This document shows, piece after piece, positions 23,122 through 31,387 of a DNA stretch of 38,800 bases. Below the pieces are notes generated by a model. It saw only the letters and a program-made list of their open reading frames with translations. It was not told the DNA's origin and made no database searches. A program made the position numbers and the translations under genes. Source of the DNA: Veillonellales bacterium. Its GTDB lineage: Bacteria; Bacillota; Negativicutes; Veillonellales; Dialisteraceae. The first letter of the stretch is position 1; every line of letters begins with the position of its first letter. Location: NCBI GenBank assembly GCA_944390485.1, contig CALXPQ010000010.1, positions 1 through 38,800 of the forward strand, in the 5' to 3' direction.

Positions 23122-23847
23122 TCAATGGTCCAGCTCGGCCTGCGCCGCGGCGAGGAAGTCCCGCCAGCCCTGGAAATGGTACGGCGCGGTGCGGACGATC
23201 TCCGGCCAGTCCGCGCCGGAATAGCTGTCATAGAGGGCCGCGCAGCCGATGCCCGCGTTCTTCGCGGCGAGCACGCCCGAGAGGGAGTCCTCCAGGATGA
23301 AGCAGTCCTCCGGCGCGGCCCCGAGGCCGGCCATGACTTTCCGGTGCACTTCCGGGTCCGGCTTGATGGCCGACACGTCTTCCCGCGTGTAGAGGAAAGC
23401 CGCCCAGTCGTCGATGGGCGCTTCGGCGCGGAGATTTTTGTTCCGCTCCCGGTAGATCTCCATGTTCCGCCGCCGGGTGGTGGTGGCGATGCCGAGGACG
23501 AAGTCCCGCGCCCGGAGCCAGCGCACAGCGTCCGCCGCCCCGTCTTTGTAGCGCACTTCGCAGGTGAGCTTGTGTTCCGCGATCCGGTCGCGGAGGGCGA
23601 GGATCTCTTCCGGCGGAAGCGGCGAGCCGCAGAGCCGCCCCAGCTCGCGGCAGTACGCGAGGTACGGATTCGCCTCCGCCCGGAGCTCCCGGAGGAGGCG
23701 CTCCCGCTGCGGCCCGACCTCCGCCTGCGCGACGGCCCCGCCGCCGAGCGCCTCGATGAGCGCCGTGTCCACGGAGTCCCACACGCTGAGCGAGTCAATG
23801 AGCGTGCCGTCCAGATCACAGATGATATATTTTTTCCCTTTGAGCAT
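23122..23847 (-). CDS. HAD-superfamily hydrolase (phosphatase/phosphoglucomutase-like)
   Basis: This 241-residue protein has the HAD motifs in order: ICDLDGTLIDS with the nucleophile and acid aspartates (about residues 10-12), a helical cap, LGIATTTRRRN (motif II), the KPDPEV lysine (motif III) and FILEDSLSGVLAAKNAG (motif IV). It resembles phosphoglycolate-phosphatase and beta-phosphoglucomutase-like members; the substrate cannot be told. The ATG at 23847 follows AAAGGAG; the frame extends to a TTG at 23862, which itself overlaps that site. A terminator separates it from the upstream purL unit. Confidence 0.85.
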   Translation of the reverse strand: MLKGKKYIICDLDGTLIDSLSVWDSVDTALIEALGGGAVAQAEVGPQRERLLRELRAEANPYLAYCRELGRLCGSPLPPEEILALRDRIAEHKLTCEVRYKDGAADAVRWLRARDFVLGIATTTRRRNMEIYRERNKNLRAEAPIDDWAAFLYTREDVSAIKPDPEVHRKVMAGLGAAPEDCFILEDSLSGVLAAKNAGIGCAALYDSYSGADWPEIVRTAPYHFQGWRDFLAAAQAELDH

Positions 23848-23860
23848 GCGTTCTCCTTTC

Positions 23861-23889
23861 AAAAAAAGAGGCAGACTCCGGTCTGCCCC
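23861..23889 (-). terminator. Terminator of the purL-TSCPD transcript
   Basis: GGCAGAC (23870-23876) and GTCTGCC (23881-23887), followed by seven T on the minus strand. Confidence 0.85.
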
Positions 23890-23898
23890 TTTTCTCTA

Positions 23899-24153
23899 TC
23901 AGCCCTGCTGTTTCAATTCCTCCAGCGCCCGCGCCAGCTGGTCCGGGCAGGACGTGGTCTTGCCGCGGCAGGGGATGCCTTTCAGGCGGCGGATCACTTC
24001 GTCCGCGTCCATCCCCTCCACCAGATGGCAGATGCCCTGCGTATTGCCCGGACAGCCGCCGTCGAAAGAAACGTGATGCACCGTATTCCCGTCGAGCTCG
24101 ATGTGGATGGCCCGGGAACACGTGCCGTGCGTGGTATAGTCGATCGTCTTCAT
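23899..24153 (-). CDS. TSCPD-domain protein (TIGR03905 type)
   Basis: An 84-residue protein ending in the name-giving TTSCPDQLARAL motif, with CSRAI, GGCPGN and GIPCRGK. The three cysteine sites suggest metal or nucleotide binding; related domains occur at the C-terminus of vitamin B12-dependent ribonucleotide reductases. The role of stand-alone members is unknown. It begins six bases after the purL stop, so it is in the same transcript. Confidence 0.88.
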   Translation of the reverse strand: MKTIDYTTHGTCSRAIHIELDGNTVHHVSFDGGCPGNTQGICHLVEGMDADEVIRRLKGIPCRGKTTSCPDQLARALEELKQQG

Positions 24154-24159
24154 GCTGCA

Positions 24160-27100
24160 TTACCCCCTGAAATAGGCGACGCCCGCCGCAAAGAGCGGCT
24201 GGTATTTCTCGCCGGTGATGTTCTTCGCGATGTTCGCGCCGTACCGTTCGCTGTGGCCCATCTTGCCCAGCACGCGGCCGTCCGGGCTGGTGATGCCTTC
24301 GATGGCCCAGGCGGAGCCGTTCGGATTGAAACGGCTGTCGTAGGTGGGACGGCCTTCAAAATCGGTGTACTGGGTCGCGATCTGCCCGTTCGCCGCCCAC
24401 TGGCGGATCTGCTCGTCGGAGGCGATGAAGCGGCCTTCGCCGTGGCTGATGGCGATGCTGTGCAGGTCGCCTTCATGGCAGAGCGCGAGCCACGGAGATT
24501 TCGTGGACACCACGCGGGTGGTGACGTACCGGGACAGGTGCCGGCCGATGGTATTGAAGGTGAGCGTCGGCGCGTCGCCGGTGAGCGGCTTGAATTCGCC
24601 GTATGGCACGAGGCCGAGCTTGATGAGCGCCTGGAAGCCGTTGCAGATGCCGAGCGCGAGGCCGTCGCGGTTATTGAGGAGGTCGCCCAGCGCGTGTTCG
24701 AGGAGCGGGTTCCGGAAGAGGGCGGCGATGAATTTGCCGCTGCCGTCCGGTTCGTCGCCCGCAGAGAAGCCGCCCGGGAACATGACGATCTGCGCCTGAC
24801 CGATGCGGGCCGCCATCTCTTCGACGGACGCTTTCAGCTCCGCCTGATCGCGGTTCCGCACGATGAAGATATCCGCGTCCGCGCCGGCCCGTTCAAAGGC
24901 GCGCGCGCTGTCCACTTCGCAGTTCGTGCCGGGCATGACGGGGATGAAGACGCGGGGCCGCGCCGCATGGCCGCCGCGGAAGACCGCCGGCGCGCCGGTC
25001 CACGCGGGGAGCGCCGGCACTGTGCCGGGCAGGTCCGCCGCGCGGAGCGGGAAAATCGGGTCGAGGGTGGACTCGGCCGCCGCGAGGAGGTCCGCCACGG
25101 AGACGGTCTCGCCGCCGAGCACCATGTCCGTGCCGCCGAGCTCCGCGATGACCGTCACATGGCCGCGCTTCGCGTAGTCCGCGGCCAGCTCCTTCGTGGT
25201 CTCCGCGAGGACCGCACCGTAGCGGAGGCGGAAATATTCGGCCGGCGCGAGGGCGTCGTTGAAGACCGCGCCGAGGCCGCTGCCGAAAGCCATCTTCGCC
25301 GCGGTGACGGCGATGCCGCCGTGTCCCACGGCCTTCATGGAGGCGATGTGGCCTTTCTGCACTTCGCTGTAGAGGAAATCGCCGTGCGCCGCGAAGACGT
25401 CCGTGTCGGGCATGCCCGCGCCGTCATGGGGCACGTCGAAGAGGACGAGCGCGTGGCCCGCTTCTTTCCAGTCCTGGCTCACCGCTTCGGAGGCCTTGCC
25501 CGGAGCGACGGCGAAGGACACCAGCGTCGGCGGGACGTGGAGGTCGTTGAATGTGCCGCTCATGGAGTCCTTGCCGCCGATGGCGCCGAGGCCGAGCCGG
25601 CGCTGCATGGTGAACGCGCCGAGGAGGGCCGCCGCCGGCTTGCCCCAGCTCTTCGCATCGGTCAGTTTCTCGAAATATTCCTGGAGGGTGAGGTAGATCT
25701 TCCGCCAGTCCGCGCCGAGCGCCGCCACGCGCGCGCAGGACAGGAGCACCGCGTAGGCCGCGCCGTGGAAGGGGCTCCACACGGCCAGATCGGGATCGTA
25801 GCCGTGCGCCATGAAGCTCGCCGTGTCGGTCTCGCCGGTGCGGACGGGGAGCTTCGCCACCATGCCGTCGGACGGGGTCTTCTGGGTGCGGCCGCCGTAG
25901 GGCATGAGCACCGTCGCCGCGCCGATGGTGCCGTCGAAGCGTTCGCCGAGGCCCTGCTCGGAGGCGTTGTTCAGTTCTTTCATCGCGGAGAGCCACGCGT
26001 CCTTCACGGAAGCGACGGCCGGCAGGGCGAAGGGATCGGCCTCCGCCGGCGCGGCGATCTCCGCCTGCTTCGTCTGCATCACGCCGTTCGTGTCGAGGAA
26101 GGCGCGGCTGATGTCCACGATGGTGTCTCCTCTCCAGCGCATGGTGAGGCGGCCCTTGTCGGTGACGCGCGCCACCACAGTCGCTTCGAGGTTCTCTTCC
26201 GCCGCGTAGCGGATGAAGGCGTCCGCGTCCTCTGCGGCCACGACCACCGCCATGCGCTCCTGCGATTCGGAGATGGCCAGTTCCGTGCCGTCGAGGCCTT
26301 CGTATTTCTTCGGGAGCGTGTCCAGATCGATGTCCACACCGTCGGTGAGCTCGCCCACCGCGACGGACACGCCGCCCGCGCCGAAGTCATTGCTCCGCTT
26401 GATGAGGCGGGTCACTTCGCCGCGGCGGAAGAGGCACTGGATCTTGCGCTCGGTGAGCGGATTGCCCTTCTGGACCTCCGCACCGCAGGTCTCGATGGAC
26501 TCCGTATTCAGCTCTTTCGAGGAGCCCGTAGCGCCGCCCATGCCGTCGCGCCCGGTGCGGCCGCCCACCATGATGACCACGTCGCCCGGCTGCGGCACGA
26601 GGCGGATGACGTTCGCCTGCGGCGCCGCCGCCACCACCGCGCCGATCTCCATGCGCTTCGCCACGAAGCCCGGATGGTAGTACTCCGTCACTTCCCCGGT
26701 AGCCAGACCGATCTGGTTGCCGTAGGAGCTGTAGCCCTTCGCCGCGGTCACGGTGAGGGACTTCTGCGGGAGCTTGCCCGGGAGCGTCTCCGACAGGGGC
26801 GTGCGGGGATCGCCCGCGCCGGTGACGCGCATGGCCTGGTATACGTACGCGCGGCCGGAGAGCGGATCGCGGATGCAGCCGCCGAGGCAGGTCGCCGCGC
26901 CGCCGAACGGCTCGATCTCCGTGGGGTGATTGTGCGTCTCGTTCTTGAAGAGGAGGAGCCAGTCTTCCTCTCCGCGGTCGGTGTCCACCTTCACCTTGAT
27001 GGTGCAGGCGTTGATCTCTTCCGACTCATCCATTTCCTGCAGCTTTCCCGCCCGGCGGAGCGCCTTCACCGCCGCGGTGGCCATATCCATGAGCGTCACC

Positions 27101-27903
27101 GGGCGCTTCGTGTCCGCGCCGTAGAGCGCGGTGCGCGTTTCCCGGTAGTCCGCGAGCGCCGCCGCGATGGGCTGCGTGTAGGTCCCGCCGTCCACGGACA
27201 CATCGGACAGCGCCGTGCCGAACGTGGTGTGGCGGCAGTGGTCGGACCAGTACGTATCGAAGACGCGGATCTCTGTCACGGTGGGATCGCGCTGCTCTTC
27301 CTTCTGGTAATAGGACTGGATGAACGCGAGGTCGTCGTAGCTCATGGCGAGGCCCATGTCCGCCATGAGGGCTTCGAGCCCCGCCCGGTCCAGCGCACGG
27401 AAGCCCTCCACGACGGGAACGGCCTTCGGCTCTTCATAAGGCAGGTCCAGCGTCTCCGCCGGCGCAAGCGACGCTTCGCGGGATTCCACAGGATTCACGA
27501 GGAATTTCAGCACCGCTTCGCGGTCGCCGTCCGCGAAATCCCCGGTGAGGACGTACACCAGTGCGCAGCGCACGTGGATGCCGTCTTTCCCGGTGAGGAT
27601 GGCGAGGCACTGCTCCGCCGAATCGGCGCGCTGGTCGTACTGGCCGGGCAGGAATTCCACCGCCAGCACCATATCGCCCGCGGGCAGCTCCTCCTCCGTC
27701 GCGTCCACCGGCGGTTCAGAGAAGACGGTGATGCGCGCCTTCTCATACTCCTCCGCGGTCAGGCCTTCCACGTCGTAGCGGTGGTAGATCGCCGCGCCCC
27801 GGATGCGGTCCCCGAGAAATTCGGACAGCTCGGCGGCGAGACGCTCCTCCTCCTGGCGGAAGCCCTCTTTTTTCCGTACATATACACGTTTGATATCGGA
27901 CAC
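24160..27903 (-). CDS. purL: Phosphoribosylformylglycinamidine synthase PurL with fused glutaminase domain
   Basis: This enzyme makes FGAM from FGAR, glutamine and ATP in purine synthesis. The long single-chain form is seen: an N-terminal PurS-like part, two AIRS-like halves (FDTYWSDHCRHTTFGTAL; NDFGAGGVSVAVGEL; GLGAIGGKDSMSG) and a C-terminal class I amidotransferase with FIPVMPGTNCEVD and the nucleophile cysteine in GICNGFQALIKLGLVP. Length is about 1,247 residues, like the clostridial-type fused enzymes. The start is taken as GTG at 27903, because GGAGGAG lies eight bases before it; the GTG at 27912 is too close to that site. The long open frame opposite (23113-27978, plus) is an antisense shadow. 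Confidence 0.95.
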   Translation of the reverse strand: MSDIKRVYVRKKEGFRQEEERLAAELSEFLGDRIRGAAIYHRYDVEGLTAEEYEKARITVFSEPPVDATEEELPAGDMVLAVEFLPGQYDQRADSAEQCLAILTGKDGIHVRCALVYVLTGDFADGDREAVLKFLVNPVESREASLAPAETLDLPYEEPKAVPVVEGFRALDRAGLEALMADMGLAMSYDDLAFIQSYYQKEEQRDPTVTEIRVFDTYWSDHCRHTTFGTALSDVSVDGGTYTQPIAAALADYRETRTALYGADTKRPVTLMDMATAAVKALRRAGKLQEMDESEEINACTIKVKVDTDRGEEDWLLLFKNETHNHPTEIEPFGGAATCLGGCIRDPLSGRAYVYQAMRVTGAGDPRTPLSETLPGKLPQKSLTVTAAKGYSSYGNQIGLATGEVTEYYHPGFVAKRMEIGAVVAAAPQANVIRLVPQPGDVVIMVGGRTGRDGMGGATGSSKELNTESIETCGAEVQKGNPLTERKIQCLFRRGEVTRLIKRSNDFGAGGVSVAVGELTDGVDIDLDTLPKKYEGLDGTELAISESQERMAVVVAAEDADAFIRYAAEENLEATVVARVTDKGRLTMRWRGDTIVDISRAFLDTNGVMQTKQAEIAAPAEADPFALPAVASVKDAWLSAMKELNNASEQGLGERFDGTIGAATVLMPYGGRTQKTPSDGMVAKLPVRTGETDTASFMAHGYDPDLAVWSPFHGAAYAVLLSCARVAALGADWRKIYLTLQEYFEKLTDAKSWGKPAAALLGAFTMQRRLGLGAIGGKDSMSGTFNDLHVPPTLVSFAVAPGKASEAVSQDWKEAGHALVLFDVPHDGAGMPDTDVFAAHGDFLYSEVQKGHIASMKAVGHGGIAVTAAKMAFGSGLGAVFNDALAPAEYFRLRYGAVLAETTKELAADYAKRGHVTVIAELGGTDMVLGGETVSVADLLAAAESTLDPIFPLRAADLPGTVPALPAWTGAPAVFRGGHAARPRVFIPVMPGTNCEVDSARAFERAGADADIFIVRNRDQAELKASVEEMAARIGQAQIVMFPGGFSAGDEPDGSGKFIAALFRNPLLEHALGDLLNNRDGLALGICNGFQALIKLGLVPYGEFKPLTGDAPTLTFNTIGRHLSRYVTTRVVSTKSPWLALCHEGDLHSIAISHGEGRFIASDEQIRQWAANGQIATQYTDFEGRPTYDSRFNPNGSAWAIEGITSPDGRVLGKMGHSERYGANIAKNITGEKYQPLFAAGVAYFRG

Positions 27904-28049
27904 AGGAAACACTCCTCCCTATCTGCAATCGAACCGATGCCATGTTTAACCATCTATATCTTAACACAACAAAAATGAAAAGGGGACCGGACGCCGCGCC
28001 CGCGGGAAATTTCCGCCCGCCCTGCCGGCCGGGGAAAGCCTTCTGATTA

Positions 28050-28078
28050 TTGACTATATTTATTATTGATAATAAAAT
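28050..28078 (+). promoter_or_regulatory. Promoter of the SIMPL-domain genes
   Basis: TTGACT (28050-28055), 17 bases, TAAAAT (28073-28078), in an AT-rich island between purL and the first SIMPL gene. Confidence 0.75.
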
Positions 28079-28126
28079 AAAAGAAACCGGTTTCATCTGA
28101 TTGCCACAGGCAGAAAGGAACACACG

Positions 28127-28828
28127 ATGAAGACACAATGGACGCTCCTCCTCGCCGCGGCGCTCCTCGCGGGGACCTGCCTCACCGCGGACGCCGCGCC
28201 GCGCACGGTCTCCGTGACGGGCACGGGCACCGCCTCCGCAGAAGCGAACCAGGCGGAATTCACCGTCACGGTCGAGACCAGCGCCGACACCCAGCAGGCC
28301 GCGGTCGCGGAGAACGCCGCCCGCACACGGGCGCTCCGCACGGCCCTCCTCCAGACGGGCGCGCGGCTGGACCAGATCACCACGCAGAATTACACGGTCA
28401 ATCCGATCTATACCTATGAAGACGGCCGCTCGCCGAAACGCGTCGGCTACCGCGCGGCGAACCAGATCCAGGTGCGCGTGCCCCAGACCTCGCTCACGGG
28501 CTTCCTCATTGACGCCGCCGCGGAGAACGGGGCCACACGCATCGACTCGCTCCAGTTCCGCAACACCGAAGCCGGGCCGTACCACACGCAGGCCATCGCT
28601 GCCGCGGCCGCCGACGCGCGCCGCCAGGCCGAAGCCCTCGCCGCCGCGCTCGGCGCGTCCCTCGGCCCCGTGCTCTCCGTCAGCGAGAGCGGCTCCGCCC
28701 CCGTCTACTATCCCCGCATGATGCTCATGAGCAAAGCCGCCGACGGTGCGGGCCGGGCCGTCACGCCCGTCGAAGGCGGCCCGCAGGAAGTGAGCGCCGT
28801 GCTCCAGGTTACCTATGAACTGATCTGA
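28127..28828 (+). CDS. Secreted SIMPL-domain (DUF541) protein 1
   Basis: The 233-residue protein starts with a signal peptide (MKTQWTLLLAAALLAGTCLTADA, probable cleavage after ADA). One SIMPL/DUF541 domain follows: RTVSVTGTGTASAEANQAEFTV, the QNYTVNPIYTYEDGR stretch and a C-terminal SAVLQVTYEL strand. Members form periplasmic or cell-surface oligomers; the molecular role is largely unknown. In a diderm Firmicute it would lie in the periplasm. A paralogue follows after 11 bases, so the two are co-transcribed. Confidence 0.85.
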   Translation: MKTQWTLLLAAALLAGTCLTADAAPRTVSVTGTGTASAEANQAEFTVTVETSADTQQAAVAENAARTRALRTALLQTGARLDQITTQNYTVNPIYTYEDGRSPKRVGYRAANQIQVRVPQTSLTGFLIDAAAENGATRIDSLQFRNTEAGPYHTQAIAAAAADARRQAEALAAALGASLGPVLSVSESGSAPVYYPRMMLMSKAADGAGRAVTPVEGGPQEVSAVLQVTYELI

Positions 28829-28839
28829 GGAGGCTCGCT

Positions 28840-29532
28840 ATGAAAAAGACAGTCATCGCCCTCATGGCCGCAGGGCTCATCTTCACAGGCGGCCTCGCCG
28901 CGCAGGCTGAAGACGCGCCGCGCACCCTCACCGTCAGCGGCACCGGCTCCGTCACGGCCGCCGCGGATACGGCCACGCTCTACGTGGTCATCGAAAGCCG
29001 CGGCGCCACCGCCGCCGAAGCCGCCCGGGACAACGCGGACACCGCCGCCCGCGTGCGCAACGCGGTCATCGCCGCCGGCGCCTCCGACGAAGGATTCTCC
29101 ACGGCGAACTACACCCTCTGGCCGGAATACGACGTGAAAGATCAGCAGACTATCCGCGCCTACAGCGCCCAGAACTCCATGAAAGTGGTCGTAAAGGACC
29201 TCGCCCGCACCGGACAGGTGACCGACGCGGCCATCGCCGCCGGAGCGGACCGCATCGGCTCGGTGGTCTTCTCCCTCGAAAACGAAGAGACCTGCCGCGC
29301 CGCCGCCATCCGCAGCGCCGCCGCCAGCGCCCGGAAAGAAGCGGACGCCATCGCCGCCGGACTCGGCTGCACCATCACGGGCGTGCTCTCCTCCACGGCC
29401 AGCACCACCCGAACCGCGCCGTACCGCGCGCTGATGTACAACGGCGACGCCACGGCGGAGACCGGCACCGAGCTCACGCCGGAGAAACAGGAAATCACGG
29501 CCAATGTGACCGTAGTCTACGAGATCGCATAA
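28840..29532 (+). CDS. Secreted SIMPL-domain (DUF541) protein 2
   Basis: The 230-residue paralogue has signal peptide MKKTVIALMAAGLIFTGGLAAQA, then RTLTVSGTGSVTAAADTATLYV, NYTLWPEYD and the closing TANVTVVYEI strand. It aligns with the first protein over its whole length but is clearly diverged, so the duplication is old. AGGAGG lies before the ATG. The two may form a hetero-oligomer. Confidence 0.85.
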   Translation: MKKTVIALMAAGLIFTGGLAAQAEDAPRTLTVSGTGSVTAAADTATLYVVIESRGATAAEAARDNADTAARVRNAVIAAGASDEGFSTANYTLWPEYDVKDQQTIRAYSAQNSMKVVVKDLARTGQVTDAAIAAGADRIGSVVFSLENEETCRAAAIRSAAASARKEADAIAAGLGCTITGVLSSTASTTRTAPYRALMYNGDATAETGTELTPEKQEITANVTVVYEIA

Positions 29533-29534
29533 AG

Positions 29535-29575
29535 AAAATCCCGCGGGAAGGACTTCCTTCTCTGCGGGATTTTTT
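29535..29575 (+). terminator. Terminator of the SIMPL operon
   Basis: AAAATCCCGC (29535-29544) pairs with GCGGGATTTT (29564-29573), with an inner GGAAGGA/TCCTTC pairing. Confidence 0.9.
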
Positions 29576-29837
29576 CATGCGATCATCCGGGGCAGTATTT
29601 CTCTGCAATCGGCGGGGCCGCCGAATTTTCCGCGCGCTGCGGGCGCAGGCGAGAAAAATTTGCATCGGGGCTGCCGGGACGGGGCTCATTTTCGATGAAT
29701 ACGTTTCGCATACACCGGCGCGGCCCCACATGACGATGAGCGCCTTTTTAGACAGGCGGTGCGGGGCCATATAGAGAGACCGTACGTGCTCACTCATGTA
29801 CGACTGTTTCCATTTTTGGAATGGGATTCCAGGGTCC

Positions 29838-29873
29838 CCGACATTCTTTCCGACCGCTCGGAAAGAATGTCGG
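29838..29873. repeat. Perfect 16-bp-arm hairpin in unit X
   Basis: CCGACATTCTTTCCGA (29838-29853) and TCGGAAAGAATGTCGG (29858-29873) with a 4-base loop. The corresponding hairpin in unit Y has different stem bases but the same pairing. Confidence 0.8.
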
Positions 29874-30191
29874 CCAAGAAAGGAAGCGCCGCCGCGCGTT
29901 TCCAGCCTAAATTTTGAGACCCCTGCCTACGTCCGCGCAACTCGCTCGCTGCGCTCGCTCAAACACGGCGCGGCCGCTTCACGGCGGCGCTCTCAAAATT
30001 TCCCCCTGCGGGGTCGGCCTCCAACGGAACGGGCGGGGAGCTGAACCAATTCTTACCTTATCCTGCATGGGATGCGTCCTTCATGCTCGCTGCATTTGTT
30101 TCTCATACACTGGTGCAGGCCCACATAGAAATGCCGTACGTGTTCACTCATTTACGACTATTTCCATTTTTGGAATAGGATTCCATGGTCC

Positions 30192-30230
30192 CTTCATTTT
30201 CTTTCCGTGCCTGACGGAAAGAAAACGAAG
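30192..30230. repeat. 17-bp-arm hairpin in unit Y
   Basis: CTTCATTTTCTTTCCGT pairs with ACGGAAAGAAAACGAAG with a single A-C mismatch. The second copy at 37900-37938 is perfect. Confidence 0.8.
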
Positions 30231-30639
30231 CAAAAGAAAGGGCAGCCGCCCCGTCACTCCGGCCTGAAAATTTCACCGGTCACTACCCTCCGCGCAACTC
30301 GCTCCCTGCGGTCGCTCAGACAAGCGCTCCGGCTGACGCCACCGGCGAAATTTTCTCCCTTCGGGCACCGGCCTCCGTTCAAAGGGGCGGGGAAGCTGCA
30401 CCAGTACTGAACTTGTATCGTGCATGAAGTGCGGGCTTCATGTTCGATGCGAACGCTCCTCGCACACAGATGCAGGCCTACATAGAGACACTTACCTTTC
30501 TCTTCATGCCCGTAGAAGTTTTGTGTCGCGTGCAAGCACGCTCCCTTATGGCTCCGCACTTTCTCATGCGGGAGCGGACCCACATGCGTTGAATACTCTG
30601 TTTCTTCACACACAAGTCTATCCCCCTAATGTTTCTTCT

Positions 30640-30990
30640 CATACGCACGCGCGAAGCGCGGCGGACAGGGCCCGACTCTGCCGGGCTCTCTTCTTTCCTT
30701 TCATACGCAGGCGCAGCGCGCCGCGTAAAATTCCGGCGCAGCCGGACTCCTCTTTCCCCTTACGCCCGTGCGCAGCACGGCGGAAAAAGTCCGCTTGCGG
30801 ACACTTTGTTCCCTGCGGACGGGAATACAGTCTCCCCACTCGCCCGAGCCCGGCCCCGAAGCCGGGCAGTTCCAGCGGGGCGGCTTCTTAATCTGTGCCG
30901 CCCTTCCGCTCAGGCGCTCCTCCCAAGAGCGCCGGGATTGCGCCCGGCCATTAAGAAAAAGACCGGTGCGGCTCCTCAGAGCCGCAGCAG
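30640..30990. repeat. Chain of about ten consecutive mini-hairpins
   Basis: In order: CGCGC/GCGCG (30648-30660); GCCCG/CGGGC (30670-30686); TACGC-GGCGC/GCGCC-GCGTA (30704-30727); TCCGGC/GCCGGA (30732-30746); CGTGC/GCACG (30767-30779); GTCCGC/GCGGAC (30789-30802); TTCCC/GGGAA (30809-30825); GCCCGGC/GCCGGGC (30848-30867); GGCGCTC/GAGCGCC (after 30910); CCGGG/CCCGG; TGCGGCTC/GAGCCGCA (30967-30986). Loops are 2-7 bases. The second copy (38360-38690) keeps the stems while several loops differ. Confidence 0.75.
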
Positions 30991-31034
30991 GCGGGGCGGC
31001 CTGACGCGTCTTGCAGTTTGTACTGTCCCGGCAT
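30951..31034 (-). CDS. 27-codon frame with ribosome site inside the repeat
   Basis: AAGGAGACAACC precedes an ATG; the frame reads MPGQYKLQDASGRPACCG then SEEPHRSFS. The second copy (38737-38612) has the same first 26 codons and a comparable GGGAGACAATC site, but a one-base difference in a T run changes its end to a 41-codon frame. A hairpin with T run lies inside the frame (30955-30986). It could be a leader peptide with an attenuator, or chance. Confidence 0.3.
   Translation of the reverse strand: MPGQYKLQDASGRPACCGSEEPHRSFS
30955..30986 (-). terminator. Terminator-like hairpin inside the repeat
   Basis: TGCGGCTC and GAGCCGCA around CTCA, with TTTTT downstream on the minus strand, conserved in both copies. 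Confidence 0.5.
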
Positions 31035-31339
31035 GGTTGTCTCCTTACGTATAAGCCGCATTTGAGAGGAAAGGGAATTACAAACTGAGCGGCAGGACGC
31101 CCCGCCGACAGGTCCTTTTTCGCCTGGCCGGCCGCTTCTTCCTTTGGTTACTTTCCATTCTTCCCGGGGGAAGAAGGAAAGTGACACGACTATGGAGTTC
31201 ATGCTCCAAAAATAGAAACAGTCGTATGTTTTGGACACATACGGCATCGGAGTGTGGGGCCGCTTTCTCCATGAGCCGTCACGCATGCCCCTCTATGTGC
31301 GCCCGCCTCTGCATGAGCCGCTGCCCCGTTTCCCCAAAC

Positions 31340-31378
31340 AAAAACACCCCGATGAATCTCTCCACCGGGATGTTTTTT
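31340..31378 (-). terminator. Terminator of the MBL/deacetylase-like operon
   Basis: AACACCCCGATG (31343-31354) and CACCGGGATGTT (31363-31374) pair with G-U pairs on the minus strand, followed by T. Confidence 0.8.
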
Positions 31379-31387
31379 CATGACATC

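Larger units (their letters stand above)
29685..31340. repeat. Hairpin-rich non-coding repeat element, full copy
   Basis: No credible protein gene lies here apart from a 27-codon frame at 30951-31034. The order is: a diverged unit X (29685-30055); a homologous unit Y (30057-30415); a chain of short hairpins (30640-30990); and an inverted end segment Z (31099-31335) whose sequence is partly the reverse complement of the X/Y start (for example the shared tccatttttgga and tacgactgt/acagtcgta blocks). Y and the chain recur in the same orientation at 37728-38800, and Z recurs at 1-355. X and Y each contain the stretch gcgcaactcgctc followed by a hairpin-forming CGCTC. The inverted ends give it the look of a non-autonomous element, but no transposase or target duplication is seen. 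Confidence 0.7.

Noticed and set aside
23113..27978. Open frame of 1,621 codons on the plus strand
   Set aside because: It is antisense to purL, whose motifs are complete, and its composition is rich in Arg, His, Ala and Asp as expected of a shadow frame in GC-rich DNA. It also runs through the terminator region at its left edge.
30254..30891. Several frames of 100-155 codons in the repeat, present in both copies
   Set aside because: They cross long hairpins, have no ribosome sites, and their conservation follows from near-identity of the DNA copies.
29685..31340. CRISPR array
   Set aside because: Repeats are degenerate, unevenly spaced and palindromic in many different ways; there are no regular direct repeats with unique spacers and no cas genes.
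29685..31340. Insertion sequence with transposase
   Set aside because: Inverted end segments are present, but no transposase-like frame and no target-site duplication could be found.
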